Positions 26,653 through 35,765 of a stretch of 35,820 nucleotides of DNA are shown piece by piece. Under the pieces are notes generated by a model, which was not told the origin of the DNA, made no database searches, and saw only the letters and a list, made by a program, of their open reading frames with translations. Both the position numbers and the translations under genes were made by a program. The stretch comes from an uncultured Desulfovibrio sp. (GTDB lineage: Bacteria > Desulfobacterota > Desulfovibrionia > Desulfovibrionales > Desulfovibrionaceae). The stretch lies in the NCBI GenBank assembly GCA_900541395.1, contig UQJT01000028.1, positions 1-35,820 on the forward strand, given 5' to 3'. How positions within the stretch are numbered: position 1 is the first letter of the stretch; every line of letters starts with the position of its first letter.

Positions 26653-28128
26653 ATGAAAAACCATATCAAGGCATGGCTGGCCTGCAGCATGGCCTGCGCC
26701 GCGCTGGTCCCCGCTCCGGCGGCTTCGGCCGAGGACGCGGAATCGGCATTGTGTCAGCCGCCCGCGCGTACGGCGGCCATCATCGCCGTGGTGCCGGGCT
26801 TTAAAAGTTACGATCTCGACTTGTACATCGCCAAACGCACCATTACCGAAGGCGTGGTCATCCGCAAAAGCTATATCGACCACGGCAAAATCATCATCCC
26901 GCCGGAGGGGCTGTACTATACGTCCCGGCTGGGCAGCATCGGCACCATGACCGGCCTGGACGTGCTGATGCTCGGCAAACGCCAGCCTGTGGTCAACGAG
27001 GAATATCAGTATATTATACTCAAGGACATCAAGCTCAAGCCCGACGAATCCGTCAAATTGCTGGACGACGGTTCACGCCTGCTTCAGTTTACCGCCGGTA
27101 AAGCCTATCCTTACGGCAACATCGCGCAGTCGGCCACAGCGCGCATCATGAAGGCTTCGGGCGCATACTACGGCACCAATTTCACCGTGGCCATCAGCCC
27201 TACGCTCAAGGACTTTTCCACCGGCAAGTACAACGACGGCCTGGGGCTTCCCGCGGGCAAATACGTGCTAAGCCCGGATGAAACCGGGCCCCTGTACCAC
27301 AATACCTACTTTACCAGCTCCACCTACCCTAGCGGCCAGTCCTATCTCATCGCCGACAAAGCCGACGCCCAGGAAATCAGCGTCAAAGAATTCGGCACCC
27401 CCAGTCTCACGCGAATCTGGCTGTCGGCCGCCCCCCGCATCACCGGCGCCTACGCCAAGGGCGAAAAGGCCAAGGTGGGCGACTGCACGGTCGAGGTATT
27501 GGGCGTATCGCCGGAGGAAGTGAGCCTGCGTCTTACCGATGCCGCCGGCAAAAGCCAGGATAAAACCTTCTCTCATCTGAACGATGCATCCTTGCTTGAC
27601 TACCTGCCCAGCAGCGCCTACGACCGCGCCCGTTTCCAGATGAATTCCGCAGACGGAAAGGTCAGCGTGCAGCTTGCCATGCTCAAGCCCGGCGGCCCGG
27701 TGAAGGACGGCAAAGTAACGCTGGATATGTACAGCGACGTGTACGAATTGGGCAATCCCGCGCCCTGGCCTTCCGATCCCCGTTTTCTGGTACGGCCCGA
27801 CACCTGAGCATCGTGCGGCGAGCTGAACGAAATCCTTCTGACCAATAAGGAAGAAGTGGTTTTGGACAGCGCCAACAACGTGTTTGTTGGTCCCGACGGC
27901 TATTTCAAAGTGGTTATCGACGACTTCGACGGCACCAGGATTAACGCCTGGCACTTCGAGGATAATGAGGGGAACAAAAGCGTCAACCTGGCCAAACTTT
28001 CCACCGGCGGCCATATCGACTTACTGGCGAATATCGCCTCGCCCACGGTGGGCAGCTTCGCCACGCGGGACGGCGTTCAGCGTATCACCCGCGAGCAGGC
28101 CGAGCAGGGTCTGGTTATGAAGAAGTAA
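26653..28128 (+). CDS. Secreted protein of unknown family, probable selenoprotein (in-frame TGA, UxxC)
   Basis: The reading frame starts at an ATG with an AAGGAGG Shine-Dalgarno 7 bases upstream and a Sec signal peptide (residues 1-26, cut after ASA). It runs 384 codons, meets one TGA at 27805-27807 (codon 385), then continues in the same frame for 106 clearly coding codons to TAA. The TGA sits in a TGA-Ala-Ser-Cys-Gly context, so decoding as selenocysteine would give a UxxC redox pair (U385, C388). Other mature cysteines are C34 and C278. No domain is recognised; the protein seems beta-rich and periplasmic. A bacterial SECIS is not obvious: the best hairpin is a 5-bp stem at 27833-27851. Alternatives are a nonsense mutation, or a separate downstream gene starting at GTG 27856, which has AAGGA close before it. 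Confidence 0.6.
27805..27807 (+). other. In-frame TGA, candidate selenocysteine codon
   Basis: The TGA is codon 385 of the frame starting at 26653. Coding character (GC-rich third positions, normal amino-acid mix) is the same on both sides, and the cysteine three codons later makes a UxxC pattern. Confidence 0.6.
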
Positions 28129-28159
28129 AAAACATCCGGGGAAGGAGGGACAAAAGCGG

Positions 28160-28189
28160 TTGACGTCCCTTCCTTCCCTGAGGTATAGA
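28160..28189 (+). promoter_or_regulatory. Promoter of tRNA-Glu
   Basis: TTGACG (28160-28165) and TATAGA (28184-28189) are separated by 18 bp, placing the transcription start just before the tRNA at 28206. The -35 lies in the loop/right-arm part of a hairpin (about 28140-28175) that may also fold at the end of the preceding gene. Confidence 0.65.
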
Positions 28190-28205
28190 ACGACCTCCGG
28201 TTTAT

Positions 28206-28282
28206 GTCCCTATCGTCTAGTCGGCCCAGGACAACGGCCTTTCACGCCGTCAACGGGGGTTCGAATCCCCCTGGGGACGCCA
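28206..28282 (+). tRNA. tRNA-Glu (anticodon UUC)
   Basis: The 77-base gene folds as a full cloverleaf. The 7-bp acceptor stem pairs 28206-28212 with 28272-28278 (one G-U). The anticodon stem CGGC/GCCG holds the loop CTTTCAC with anticodon TTC. The T arm has the invariant GTTCGAATC. The discriminator G is followed by an encoded CCA. It is a common type of integration site; the gene is intact, and everything to its right looks more accessory. Confidence 0.96.
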
Positions 28283-28291
28283 AATGAAGTC

Positions 28292-28323
28292 AAAGGGTTG
28301 CATAAAAATGCAACCCTTTTTTT
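28292..28323 (+). terminator. Terminator of tRNA-Glu
   Basis: A perfect 12-bp stem (28292-28303 with 28308-28319), an AAAA loop and a run of seven T (28317-28323) directly after the tRNA. Confidence 0.92.
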
Positions 28324-28351
28324 GTTTGTATGTGGGGCAAATTTGCCCGCT

Positions 28352-28373
28352 CTCCGCCTCCACGGAGTTTTTT
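28352..28373 (+). terminator. Second, weaker terminator-like hairpin
   Basis: CTCCG/CGGAG 5-bp stem (28352-28356 with 28363-28367) followed by six T and further T-rich sequence, about 30 bp past the tRNA terminator. Confidence 0.5.
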
Positions 28374-28955
28374 ATTTTGTTTTTTTCCTGGGTGGTGCAG
28401 TCACGAGATTGCCCCCCATTGAAAGCCGATGCAGCTTCCGGCCCGTGCAAGGCCGGGAGCGCGACAGCGCACTCAACGGCCTGCGCGTCGTACCGGAATC
28501 CCCTTGAATGTGGCGCAGCTGTACGGGTACAGACAGGCCCCGATGGATTCCGTATCCTTGTATCGAATATGGGCGTAATGCAAGATTTCCCATCACCCTT
28601 TTCGGCATCCTGCATTCTCTCCCTGTGTTGCCAATCATTCCTCCGTTTCCTGCCGAACTGCCGAATTTCCATGGAGAACAAAACAGAACAGAGCGGCGAA
28701 AAACCTGCTTCAAGCACGACAAGGTAAAACTGAAGAGCGCCCGTGCCCGGGGCCGCAGGCTCCACGGTCGGCGCGAAGGGCTTAAACGCCGAGCCGCACC
28801 CCGGGACATGGCGCGAAAACCGCACGGCGGCAACCAGAATTTTGGAAGGCCCGGACAGCGCACAAGATAAGCATCAGAAACAACATGCTTTTTACAAAAG
28901 CCCGTGCAACCAAAGCCTTCAAGGCGACCTTATCCCCTCCGCCTTTTATGACAAC

Positions 28956-28986
28956 GCGGCAACCCCTCCCAAGGGGGGCCGCTTTT
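28956..28986 (+). terminator. Hairpin with T-run, possible terminator
   Basis: Outer stem GCGGC/GCCGC (28956-28960 with 28978-28982) with an inner CCCC/GGGG pairing, followed by TTTT. It faces rightward, opposite to the LysR gene, and no plus-strand gene is recognised upstream of it. Confidence 0.35.
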
Positions 28987-29053
28987 CCGTTCTTTGCGCA
29001 AGCGACGCAGGAATGCTGCCGCTCCGCCGCTGGATATATTGTACGCTCCGCTT

Positions 29054-29950
29054 CTACAATTTTTTGGCAAAATTGACGATGAGGTATTGCCAAAAAAGAC
29101 GCTCGGCAACCGTGAGTTCCGGCAGACGTATAGCCACTACCGGCACCTCATGCTTTATGCTGTCCAGCCTCAGACGTTTTTCCACCACATCGCCCTTGAT
29201 GACGCGAAGGTCATGACGGCACTGTATGGCAGGATGAATGAATACAGCCTCGTTGCGCACCACAAGGTCCAGCATGTCGCTACGGTTGGACACCCTGTAG
29301 CTCCCCGCAAAATAGGGAAGATACTGTCTGGAAACCTGCTCCTGGTCGGTTGAATAAAGGGCGATGTTCAGACGGGAAAGATCCTCCGCCGTAAGATATT
29401 CCCTGGCTGCAAGAGGATGTCGGGCCCCCATGAACAGCTTTCTCTCATCCGTATAAAGCGGAATGATTTCACAACCCAGCTTTTTGGCGCTCTCCACAAT
29501 GTTTAATCCGAGAGAGGTCAGAGTGACCGCCATGCATGAGGCTCTCGTTTCCAGCTGACGAACGACGTCGGTCAGGTAGGTGTTGCTGATGACGATATCA
29601 AAGTGCGGATGCCGCTCCTTGAACGGAAGAAAGATATTGCGCGTGAGATAAAGGGAAAGCAGCGGCGTGGAGCATATGGAAACGCTGTTCTTTATGTCCG
29701 CCCGCCCATAATTGCGCATTTCGTCGATCAGAGCCAGCGCCCCGGCCGCCTTTTCCAGAACAAGTTGCCCAGCGGGAGTCAGATGAACTCCCTGATTGCC
29801 TTTGAGCAAAAGGGCGACGTCGAGCTCCTGTTCAAGCGATTTCACTGCCGCCGAAGCGGCCGGCCGGGAAATCCCCAGCTTTCTGGCCGCAGCGCTGATG
29901 GAACCGCATCTTGCCGTAGCGACAAAAACTTCCAGTTGCTCCAGACGCAT
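29054..29950 (-). CDS. LysR-family transcriptional regulator
   Basis: The 298-residue regulator has an N-terminal winged helix-turn-helix (about 1-60, LEQLEVFVATARCGSISAAARKLGISRPAASAAVKSLEQEL pattern) and a periplasmic-binding-like effector domain (about 90-290). The ATG at 29950 has GGAGGA 6 bases upstream; the frame stays open to 30004. It is divergent from an anion transporter gene across a 419-bp spacer, the standard arrangement for a LysR regulator controlling its neighbour in response to the transported or metabolised compound. The effector is unknown. Confidence 0.92.
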   Translation of the reverse strand: MRLEQLEVFVATARCGSISAAARKLGISRPAASAAVKSLEQELDVALLLKGNQGVHLTPAGQLVLEKAAGALALIDEMRNYGRADIKNSVSICSTPLLSLYLTRNIFLPFKERHPHFDIVISNTYLTDVVRQLETRASCMAVTLTSLGLNIVESAKKLGCEIIPLYTDERKLFMGARHPLAAREYLTAEDLSRLNIALYSTDQEQVSRQYLPYFAGSYRVSNRSDMLDLVVRNEAVFIHPAIQCRHDLRVIKGDVVEKRLRLDSIKHEVPVVAIRLPELTVAERLFWQYLIVNFAKKL

Positions 29951-30369
29951 CCGGTTTCCTCCAAAAGCTTCGCATCTCCCCTGCCGCGCAAACCGCTCTT
30001 TCACGCAGAGTCTTATACCGGGGCGGCACAGCGCCGCCTTTCCCCGTCAGACTGTCCCGACACGAAACAGCCGCACGTTCCGCCCGTCCATACTTCCTCG
30101 CTGAAGCGCGCCGCAGACCTATTCTTCCCGCAGGCCTGCCTTCCTCACGTCGAAATCCCTCCCTCTATACCTCAGGACTTGTTTTTTGCCACCGTCAGCA
30201 TTGCCGACAGCCAGCTATCAATAATTAATATTTTTCTTTTCCGTTTTTTTCCACTTATCATGACGACAAACTAAAGAAAGCATATCCCCCCCAATACATG
30301 GAATACTGACTGTACAGCAGATTATCATAACTGAGCAAAACCAGCACATGTTCAACATGGAGGAGAAGC
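29951..30369. promoter_or_regulatory. Divergent control region between LysR gene and transporter
   Basis: The spacer becomes AT-rich around 30215-30300, as expected for promoters. Symmetrical elements are CTGTACAG at 30310-30317 and the odd palindrome CATGTT-C-AACATG at 30347-30359, which abuts the transporter Shine-Dalgarno. A T-N11-A type LysR box is possible near 30218-30232 but is not specific. No gene is seen. Confidence 0.4.
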
Positions 30370-31809
30370 ATGGCAGGTTCCATCAGCAAAAACGGGCCAA
30401 AGTTTTATGCGAATCTTGGCATTATGCTCGCCATCATGCTTTTTTTCAGGTTTATCTCCCCCCCTGAGGGCCTCACACCTGATGGCCTTGCTGTAGTTGG
30501 TGTATTTTTCGCCGTTCTTTACGGATGGCTGTTTGTTGATATGGTATGGCCAAGCTTTATCGGGCTTATAGCTCTGGGCCTTACGCTTCATCAGCCCATG
30601 GACGCCGTGCTGGGCAGCGCCTTTGGCAACAGCACCGTGCTGCTCATCCTGTTTTTCTGCATGGTCGCAGGCATCATCAATGCCGCGGGCATAGCCGAAT
30701 ACGTGGCAAGGCGCATCATCTGCGTGCCCATCATCAACGGCAGACCCTATGTGCTGCTGTTCATGCTCTGTCTCGCCATGTGCGCCCTTGCCACCATGCT
30801 CACCATGACGAGCGCCATTCTCGTGGCCATGCCGCTCGTCAAGGAAATATGCAAGCAGTATGGCTACAAGCCCGGCGACACCTTCCCCATGCTCGTCATG
30901 CTGGCTATGCTCTACGCAGGCGAACTGGCCTACATGCTGCTTCCCTTCAAAAGCCTGCCCGCTCTTGTTTTCGGCATCTACAGCCGCATGAGCGGAGGCG
31001 TGGACATCAATCTCGCCGCCTACGTCGTGGTGGTGGGCATTGTTCTTTTCATCTCCATAGGCTTTGCCATCTTCCTGTACAAGTTCATCCTGAAGCCGGA
31101 TGTCGCCCCCATTCTGAACAGCGCGGAATGCGTGGAATTCCACGAACAGCTCTCCACCTATCAGAAGACCGTTCTGTGGTCTTTCGCCGGTCTCATCGTT
31201 TTACTGCTTCTGCCCAACGTCACTCCAAAGACCTGGGCACTGACCAAATTCCTCCGGTCCGTCGGCTACAACGGCACTCTTCTGGCCTATGTGGGCTTCT
31301 ATCTCATGCTCAGTTTCAAAGAAGGCATTCCGCTCAAGGACATTATGCAGAAGTCCATGGCCTGGCCCGCCATTTTCCTCATCGCCTCGGTGCTGGAAAT
31401 CACAGGAGCCTTCGACTCCACGGGGGTGATCAAGTGGCTGGGCAGCGTGTGCGAACCCATGCTTGCCGGAGTGAGCGGACAGGTGCTCATCGTCTTCACC
31501 ATCGCCGCTGCCGTCGTATGCACCCAGCTTACCAACAACAACGCCTGCGCCGTCACCTTTGCCCCCATAGCCTACACTCTGGCCATAGCCAACGGCGGCG
31601 TCGATCCTCAGGCCATGTTCACCTGCCTCATCCTTTCGTGCACGCTCGGTCTGGCCACTCCCGCTTCCGGAGTTCCCGCCGCCATCCTCTACGGCGATAC
31701 GGAATGGGTGCATCAGAAAACCGTCATCAAATATGCAGCGCTGTTCTGGGTGTTCAATATCGTGCTTCTTTCCACGGTAGGCTATCACCTCTGCCGCATC
31801 CTCTTCTAG
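30370..31809 (+). CDS. SLC13/DASS-type anion transporter
   Basis: The 479-residue inner-membrane protein has about 12 hydrophobic segments and fits the divalent-anion/sodium symporter or ion-transporter superfamily (SLC13, ArsB/NhaD-like fold). Members import dicarboxylates, sulfate or sulfonates with Na+. Two inverted halves are visible, with ATMLTMTSAILVAMPL in the first and the matching TQLTNNNACAVTFAPIAY in the second; these are the two substrate-loop regions. The tail LATPASGVPAAILYGD is also typical. A GGAGGAGAA Shine-Dalgarno precedes the ATG. Position between a LysR regulator and a reductase suggests uptake of the reductase substrate. Confidence 0.85.
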   Translation: MAGSISKNGPKFYANLGIMLAIMLFFRFISPPEGLTPDGLAVVGVFFAVLYGWLFVDMVWPSFIGLIALGLTLHQPMDAVLGSAFGNSTVLLILFFCMVAGIINAAGIAEYVARRIICVPIINGRPYVLLFMLCLAMCALATMLTMTSAILVAMPLVKEICKQYGYKPGDTFPMLVMLAMLYAGELAYMLLPFKSLPALVFGIYSRMSGGVDINLAAYVVVVGIVLFISIGFAIFLYKFILKPDVAPILNSAECVEFHEQLSTYQKTVLWSFAGLIVLLLLPNVTPKTWALTKFLRSVGYNGTLLAYVGFYLMLSFKEGIPLKDIMQKSMAWPAIFLIASVLEITGAFDSTGVIKWLGSVCEPMLAGVSGQVLIVFTIAAAVVCTQLTNNNACAVTFAPIAYTLAIANGGVDPQAMFTCLILSCTLGLATPASGVPAAILYGDTEWVHQKTVIKYAALFWVFNIVLLSTVGYHLCRILF

Positions 31810-31916
31810 CAGCCGTCACGCCGAATTCTTCCCCGGCATAAGCATAAGGAGGCCCCCCCGCATTTCTCAAGTTCCCTTCCTCTGTCATCAACCGCCACAT
31901 CATAAGGAGATTTTCC

Positions 31917-33917
31917 ATGAAGGCCACATATCTTGAAAAATATTCCCGCATGTTTGAACCTCTGACCATCCGCCGCGGCAGAAACGAATTCGTGTTCAAC
32001 AATCGTGTCATGATGGCTCCAGTGGGCATCTGCGCCACCGGAGGCGGCGCGGACAACGGCCGTATCAACGCTTTCGGCGTCGATTACTGGACCGGCATCA
32101 TCCGTGGCGGCTTCTCTGCCGTAACGTTGCCCATGGAAGTTCCGGAAAACGGCAGCCACGACGGCGTTTTCAACATGAACCCCAAAGAATTCAACTACAT
32201 GAATCTGCACCTTCTGCAGCGGTCGGTTCATTCCTATAACGGCAAGACTTTTGCCGAACTTATCCACGGCGGCCGCTGCATGATCCGTACGGACATCCCC
32301 CTGTTGGGCGCGAGCGACTCCGAGTACCAGGGGCGTCATGTCAAGGGCATGGATGCCAAGGACATGGAAGAGGTCATCGCGCTGTGCGTGGAATTCGCCC
32401 ATCAGGCGCGCCGCTCCGGCTTTGACGGCATCATGATGCACTTTGCCCACGGCTGGCTGTTCCACGACTTTCTCTCGCCTCTCAGCAACCACCGCGCCGA
32501 CGAATTCGGCGGTTCCGTGGAAAACCGCTGCCGCTTCCCGCTCATGGCTCTGAAAGCCGTGCGCGAAGTGATAGGCGACGATCTGCTCATCGAACTGCGC
32601 CTCAACGGCAACGACGAAATGGAGGGCGGCATCACGCCTGAAGATGCGGCGCAGCAGGCGCTCATCTTCCAGGACTACGCCGATATGATCCACATTACCT
32701 GCTCCACCCGCCTCGACGTGACCAGCCGTCCGCGCATGACCCCCACGAGCTTCTTCCCCACCGAACACAACGCTTATGCCAGCGCCATAGTGAAGAACAC
32801 TCCCGGAGTGCGCATTCCCATCGGCGCCGTGGGCGCCATCGGCAACCCCGAACGCGCCGAGAAGCTCCTTGAAGACGGCAAGGCCGACTATCTGCTCATC
32901 GCCCGCGCGGCCATCGCCGACAACGACTGGGTGAACAAGGTCAAGGCCGGTCACGAGGAAGACATCCGTCCCTGTCTGCGCTGCAACCTCTGCCTCGATC
33001 ACGGCCGTAGAAAGTCCAAGATTCAGGGCAAGGAACTCGTCATGGCCTCCGAGGTGAGCTTCGACCGCATGTGCGCGGTGAACCCGCTTTCCATGCAGGG
33101 CGCCGTGAAAAACAGATTCCCCGCGCCCGCGCGCCGCAAGAAGATCGTTGTGGTCGGCGGCGGCGTGGCCGGCATGAATGCCGCGCTGAGCGCCGCGAAC
33201 CGCGGTCATGAAGTGCTGCTCTATGAAAAAACCGACAAGCTCGGCGGTCAGGCGCTGCTTTCCGACGGCATGTGGTTCAAAAAGGAAATGAAGGCCTACC
33301 ACGAATGGCTGGAACGTCAAGTCCGCAAGAATCCCAACATATTCGTTGTCACGAATACCGAAGTCACGCCTGAAACGGTGTCCGAAATCGACCCCGACGC
33401 CACCATCGTGGCCGTGGGCGCAAAGCAGATCGTGCCCTCCATCCCGGGCATCGAAAAAGCTGCCATGGCCTTCGATGTGTTCGGCAATGAAGACAAGGTG
33501 GGCAAGAAAGTCGTCATCATCGGCGGCGGCGACATCGGCTGCGAACTCTCCATCCATCTGTCCGAAAAGGGCCACGACTGCACCGTGGTGGAACTCACCC
33601 ACTTCCAGGCGGGCAACGCGGAGCTGTGCATCCGCATGTCCATCCTTCAGTTCATGGAAAAGAACAACGTGACCACTCTGCTCGACACCAAAGCCACGGA
33701 AATCACCGATGAAGGCGTTTGGGTGGAAAATGAGAACGGCAGAACACTTCTGCCCGCCGACACCGTCATCGTCGCCGTGGGAACCGCGCCTCTCGCCGAA
33801 GAGCGCGACAAGTTCCGCCATGTAACCTACGACGTCATCAACATCGGCGACTGCAAAAAAGCCTCCAATATGCAGCACGCCATTGAAACCGGCTTCGACG
33901 CGGGACTTATTCTGTAA
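31917..33917 (+). CDS. FMN/Fe-S/FAD oxidoreductase of the FadH-BaiCD-enoate reductase family
   Basis: The 666-residue protein has three modules. The old-yellow-enzyme barrel (1-345) has MMAPVGICATGG, the HGGR motif and FLSPLSNHRADEFGGSVENR. An Fe-S binding segment has C353-x2-C356-x2-C359 and a fourth Cys at 386 (MCAVNP). A C-terminal FAD/NAD(P)H part has VVGGGVAGMNAA (about 411) and VIIGGGDIGCE (about 532). The family reduces activated C=C bonds (2,4-dienoyl-CoA, 2-enoates, bile-acid intermediates, flavonoids). FadH has C-x2-C-x3-C-x11-C, so the cluster spacing here is unusual. It lies 107 bp after the transporter, probably in one operon, and a terminator follows. The substrate is unknown; an anionic enoate is a guess from the transporter. 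Confidence 0.9.
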   Translation: MKATYLEKYSRMFEPLTIRRGRNEFVFNNRVMMAPVGICATGGGADNGRINAFGVDYWTGIIRGGFSAVTLPMEVPENGSHDGVFNMNPKEFNYMNLHLLQRSVHSYNGKTFAELIHGGRCMIRTDIPLLGASDSEYQGRHVKGMDAKDMEEVIALCVEFAHQARRSGFDGIMMHFAHGWLFHDFLSPLSNHRADEFGGSVENRCRFPLMALKAVREVIGDDLLIELRLNGNDEMEGGITPEDAAQQALIFQDYADMIHITCSTRLDVTSRPRMTPTSFFPTEHNAYASAIVKNTPGVRIPIGAVGAIGNPERAEKLLEDGKADYLLIARAAIADNDWVNKVKAGHEEDIRPCLRCNLCLDHGRRKSKIQGKELVMASEVSFDRMCAVNPLSMQGAVKNRFPAPARRKKIVVVGGGVAGMNAALSAANRGHEVLLYEKTDKLGGQALLSDGMWFKKEMKAYHEWLERQVRKNPNIFVVTNTEVTPETVSEIDPDATIVAVGAKQIVPSIPGIEKAAMAFDVFGNEDKVGKKVVIIGGGDIGCELSIHLSEKGHDCTVVELTHFQAGNAELCIRMSILQFMEKNNVTTLLDTKATEITDEGVWVENENGRTLLPADTVIVAVGTAPLAEERDKFRHVTYDVINIGDCKKASNMQHAIETGFDAGLIL

Positions 33918-33936
33918 GGCTCCCTGAACAGCCATG

Positions 33937-33974
33937 AAGAGGGGGAGACGGCGGATGCCGTTTCCCCCTCTTTT
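33937..33974 (+). terminator. Terminator of the transporter-flavoprotein operon
   Basis: A 9-bp outer stem (33937-33945 with 33964-33972) plus inner ACGGC/GCCGT (33948-33952 with 33957-33961) ends in TTTT (33971-33974), 20 bp past the stop codon. Confidence 0.88.
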
Positions 33975-34135
33975 CCTCGGGAGGGGGAGCTCCCCAACCC
34001 CCGTCACCCCCTTTTCCCATCTCCGCCCCTGCCCCCTCCGGCACGGCCGAAAGCCCCCGCTCGGAAAGACGCGATTCTCATAAAGGATGAGCCCAAAACG
34101 GCGGGAACGCCGCATGGCGGATTCACTCTTCATAT

Positions 34136-34557
34136 TCAGGACGCGGGCAGCCTGCCTTCGCTCCATTTCTTTTGCGCGGCGCCTTTCGACGCGCGCCGGA
34201 CTCTCCTGAAATCCTGCAAGATTCGGGAGAGTTCTTTCCGAGACGGCAGCAACCGTCCATCCTCGTTCATAACCTTCTGGGCCAGCCTCAGCTTCTTGAT
34301 ATAATTACCATAAATAAAATTCATGGCGGGAGGTTGCCGTACCGGGTGCTTCCAAGCCTATCTACTCGGACTCGCTGCCACGATGAGGAAGGAGGCATTG
34401 CCGCCTTTACAGCGGCTCTCAATACCAGGGAACGGATGAGGCGGTTCGACGGTGTTTTCTTCACCCAAGCCCAATCATCCCCGGGACAGAGCGAAAAATA
34501 AAAAGGGGTATGATAGGATAGCAAAAGTTTTTGCTTCAACCGCCTCCCCCGGGGCAC
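34136..34557 (-). other. Two overlapping micro-frames, possible remnant genes
   Basis: A 78-codon frame (34557 to 34321) and a 62-codon frame (34324 to 34136) overlap by ATGA. The second has a segment, GRLLPSRKELSRIL, that faintly recalls a winged-helix start of GntR type. No Shine-Dalgarno is visible for either, and amino-acid composition is unconvincing. They could equally be chance frames. Confidence 0.15.
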
Positions 34558-34789
34558 GGCCTCTCGCCCTCAGATAACGCCGGAACGCCCGCAATTTCGA
34601 CGCCGAAAAGATGACGCGAATGAGAAGAAAAACCGACAGGCTTAATTTACTCGCAACACAAGGCAAATTAAAATTGAATTTGTACGTATGATCCTCAAAA
34701 AAAATCGATTGATCAGGAACCGAAACTTGATCTTGAGGAAGCTCGTTTTTGAGATGGCTTCATTTCTGAGGCCTGTAAAAAGCAAAAAT

Positions 34790-34819
34790 TTGACATACAG
34801 TAGTTTATACAACTTTAAT
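34790..34819 (+). promoter_or_regulatory. Candidate promoter for the serine recombinase
   Basis: TTGACA (34790-34795) and TTTAAT (34814-34819) are 18 bp apart in AT-rich DNA. A second pair, TTGACT (34830-34835) and TTAAAT (34853-34858) with 17 bp, lies just downstream. Either would give a long leader of roughly 180-220 bases. Confidence 0.4.
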
Positions 34820-35001
34820 ATCAAAAATATTGACTAAAATTTCCAATATTTTTTAAATGCTTAAATGTATTTATGTAAAAAAATAAAATAAATAAAATAA
34901 TTTTACGTACTTTAAATCAAAAATTTCGACAATATAAAATATATTGAATAAAACAATAAATAAATATACACGGTAAAAATTATCGCATGACAGATTTTTA
35001 A

Positions 35002-35646
<645 letters not shown>

Positions 35647-35655
35647 GCGGATAGG

Positions 35656-35674
35656 AAAGTGTACAATTGCGCCA
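35656..35674 (+). repeat. Left 19-bp inverted repeat of candidate invertible segment
   Basis: The sequence AAAGTGTACAATTGCGCCA is the exact reverse complement of 35766-35784. It starts ten bases after the recombinase stop. Confidence 0.9.
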
Positions 35675-35765
35675 GCTGTCCAAATTACCTGTCAAGCATT
35701 TTTTAGGCTAGAAAAAAACGCGTTGTCAATCTGTACAGGATGCCTCAGGGCTCCCTTATTTCATG
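35675..35765. promoter_or_regulatory. Candidate invertible promoter segment
   Basis: The 91-bp segment between the perfect repeats has no gene. On the minus strand, as written, it holds TTGACA (35729 to 35724) with TAAAAA (35705 to 35700) at 18 bp, a plausible promoter now pointing back at the recombinase 3' end, and a second TTGACA (35695 to 35690) without a good -10. Inversion would turn this promoter toward the right, outside the window. It also holds the palindrome CTGTACAG (35731-35738). Confidence 0.6.

Larger units (their letters stand above)
28283..29053. other. Non-coding stretch after tRNA-Glu
   Basis: No frame in either direction looks like a real protein. The stretch contains the tRNA terminator, a second terminator-like hairpin (28352-28373), a palindrome GGGCAAATTTGCCC (28335-28348), a palindromic CTGTAC-GG-GTACAG (28519-28532), a partial match to the recombinase-associated repeat (28508-28524) and another hairpin (28956-28982). 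It may be decayed mobile DNA or may hold an unrecognised RNA. Confidence 0.5.

Noticed and set aside
27856..28128. A separate small gene starting at GTG 27856
   Set aside because: It is in the same frame as the upstream gene, has no N-terminal domain start, and coding sequence continues unbroken from the TGA to the GTG. It is kept only as an alternative to TGA read-through.
28250..28825. A 191-codon minus-strand frame whose end reads WRPQGDSNPR
   Set aside because: That ending is the well-known artefact of translating the antisense of a tRNA 3' half. The rest has no recognisable domain.
31806..34166. A 786-codon minus-strand frame
   Set aside because: Antisense shadow of the flavoprotein gene, which has clear FMN, Fe-S and FAD motifs on the plus strand.
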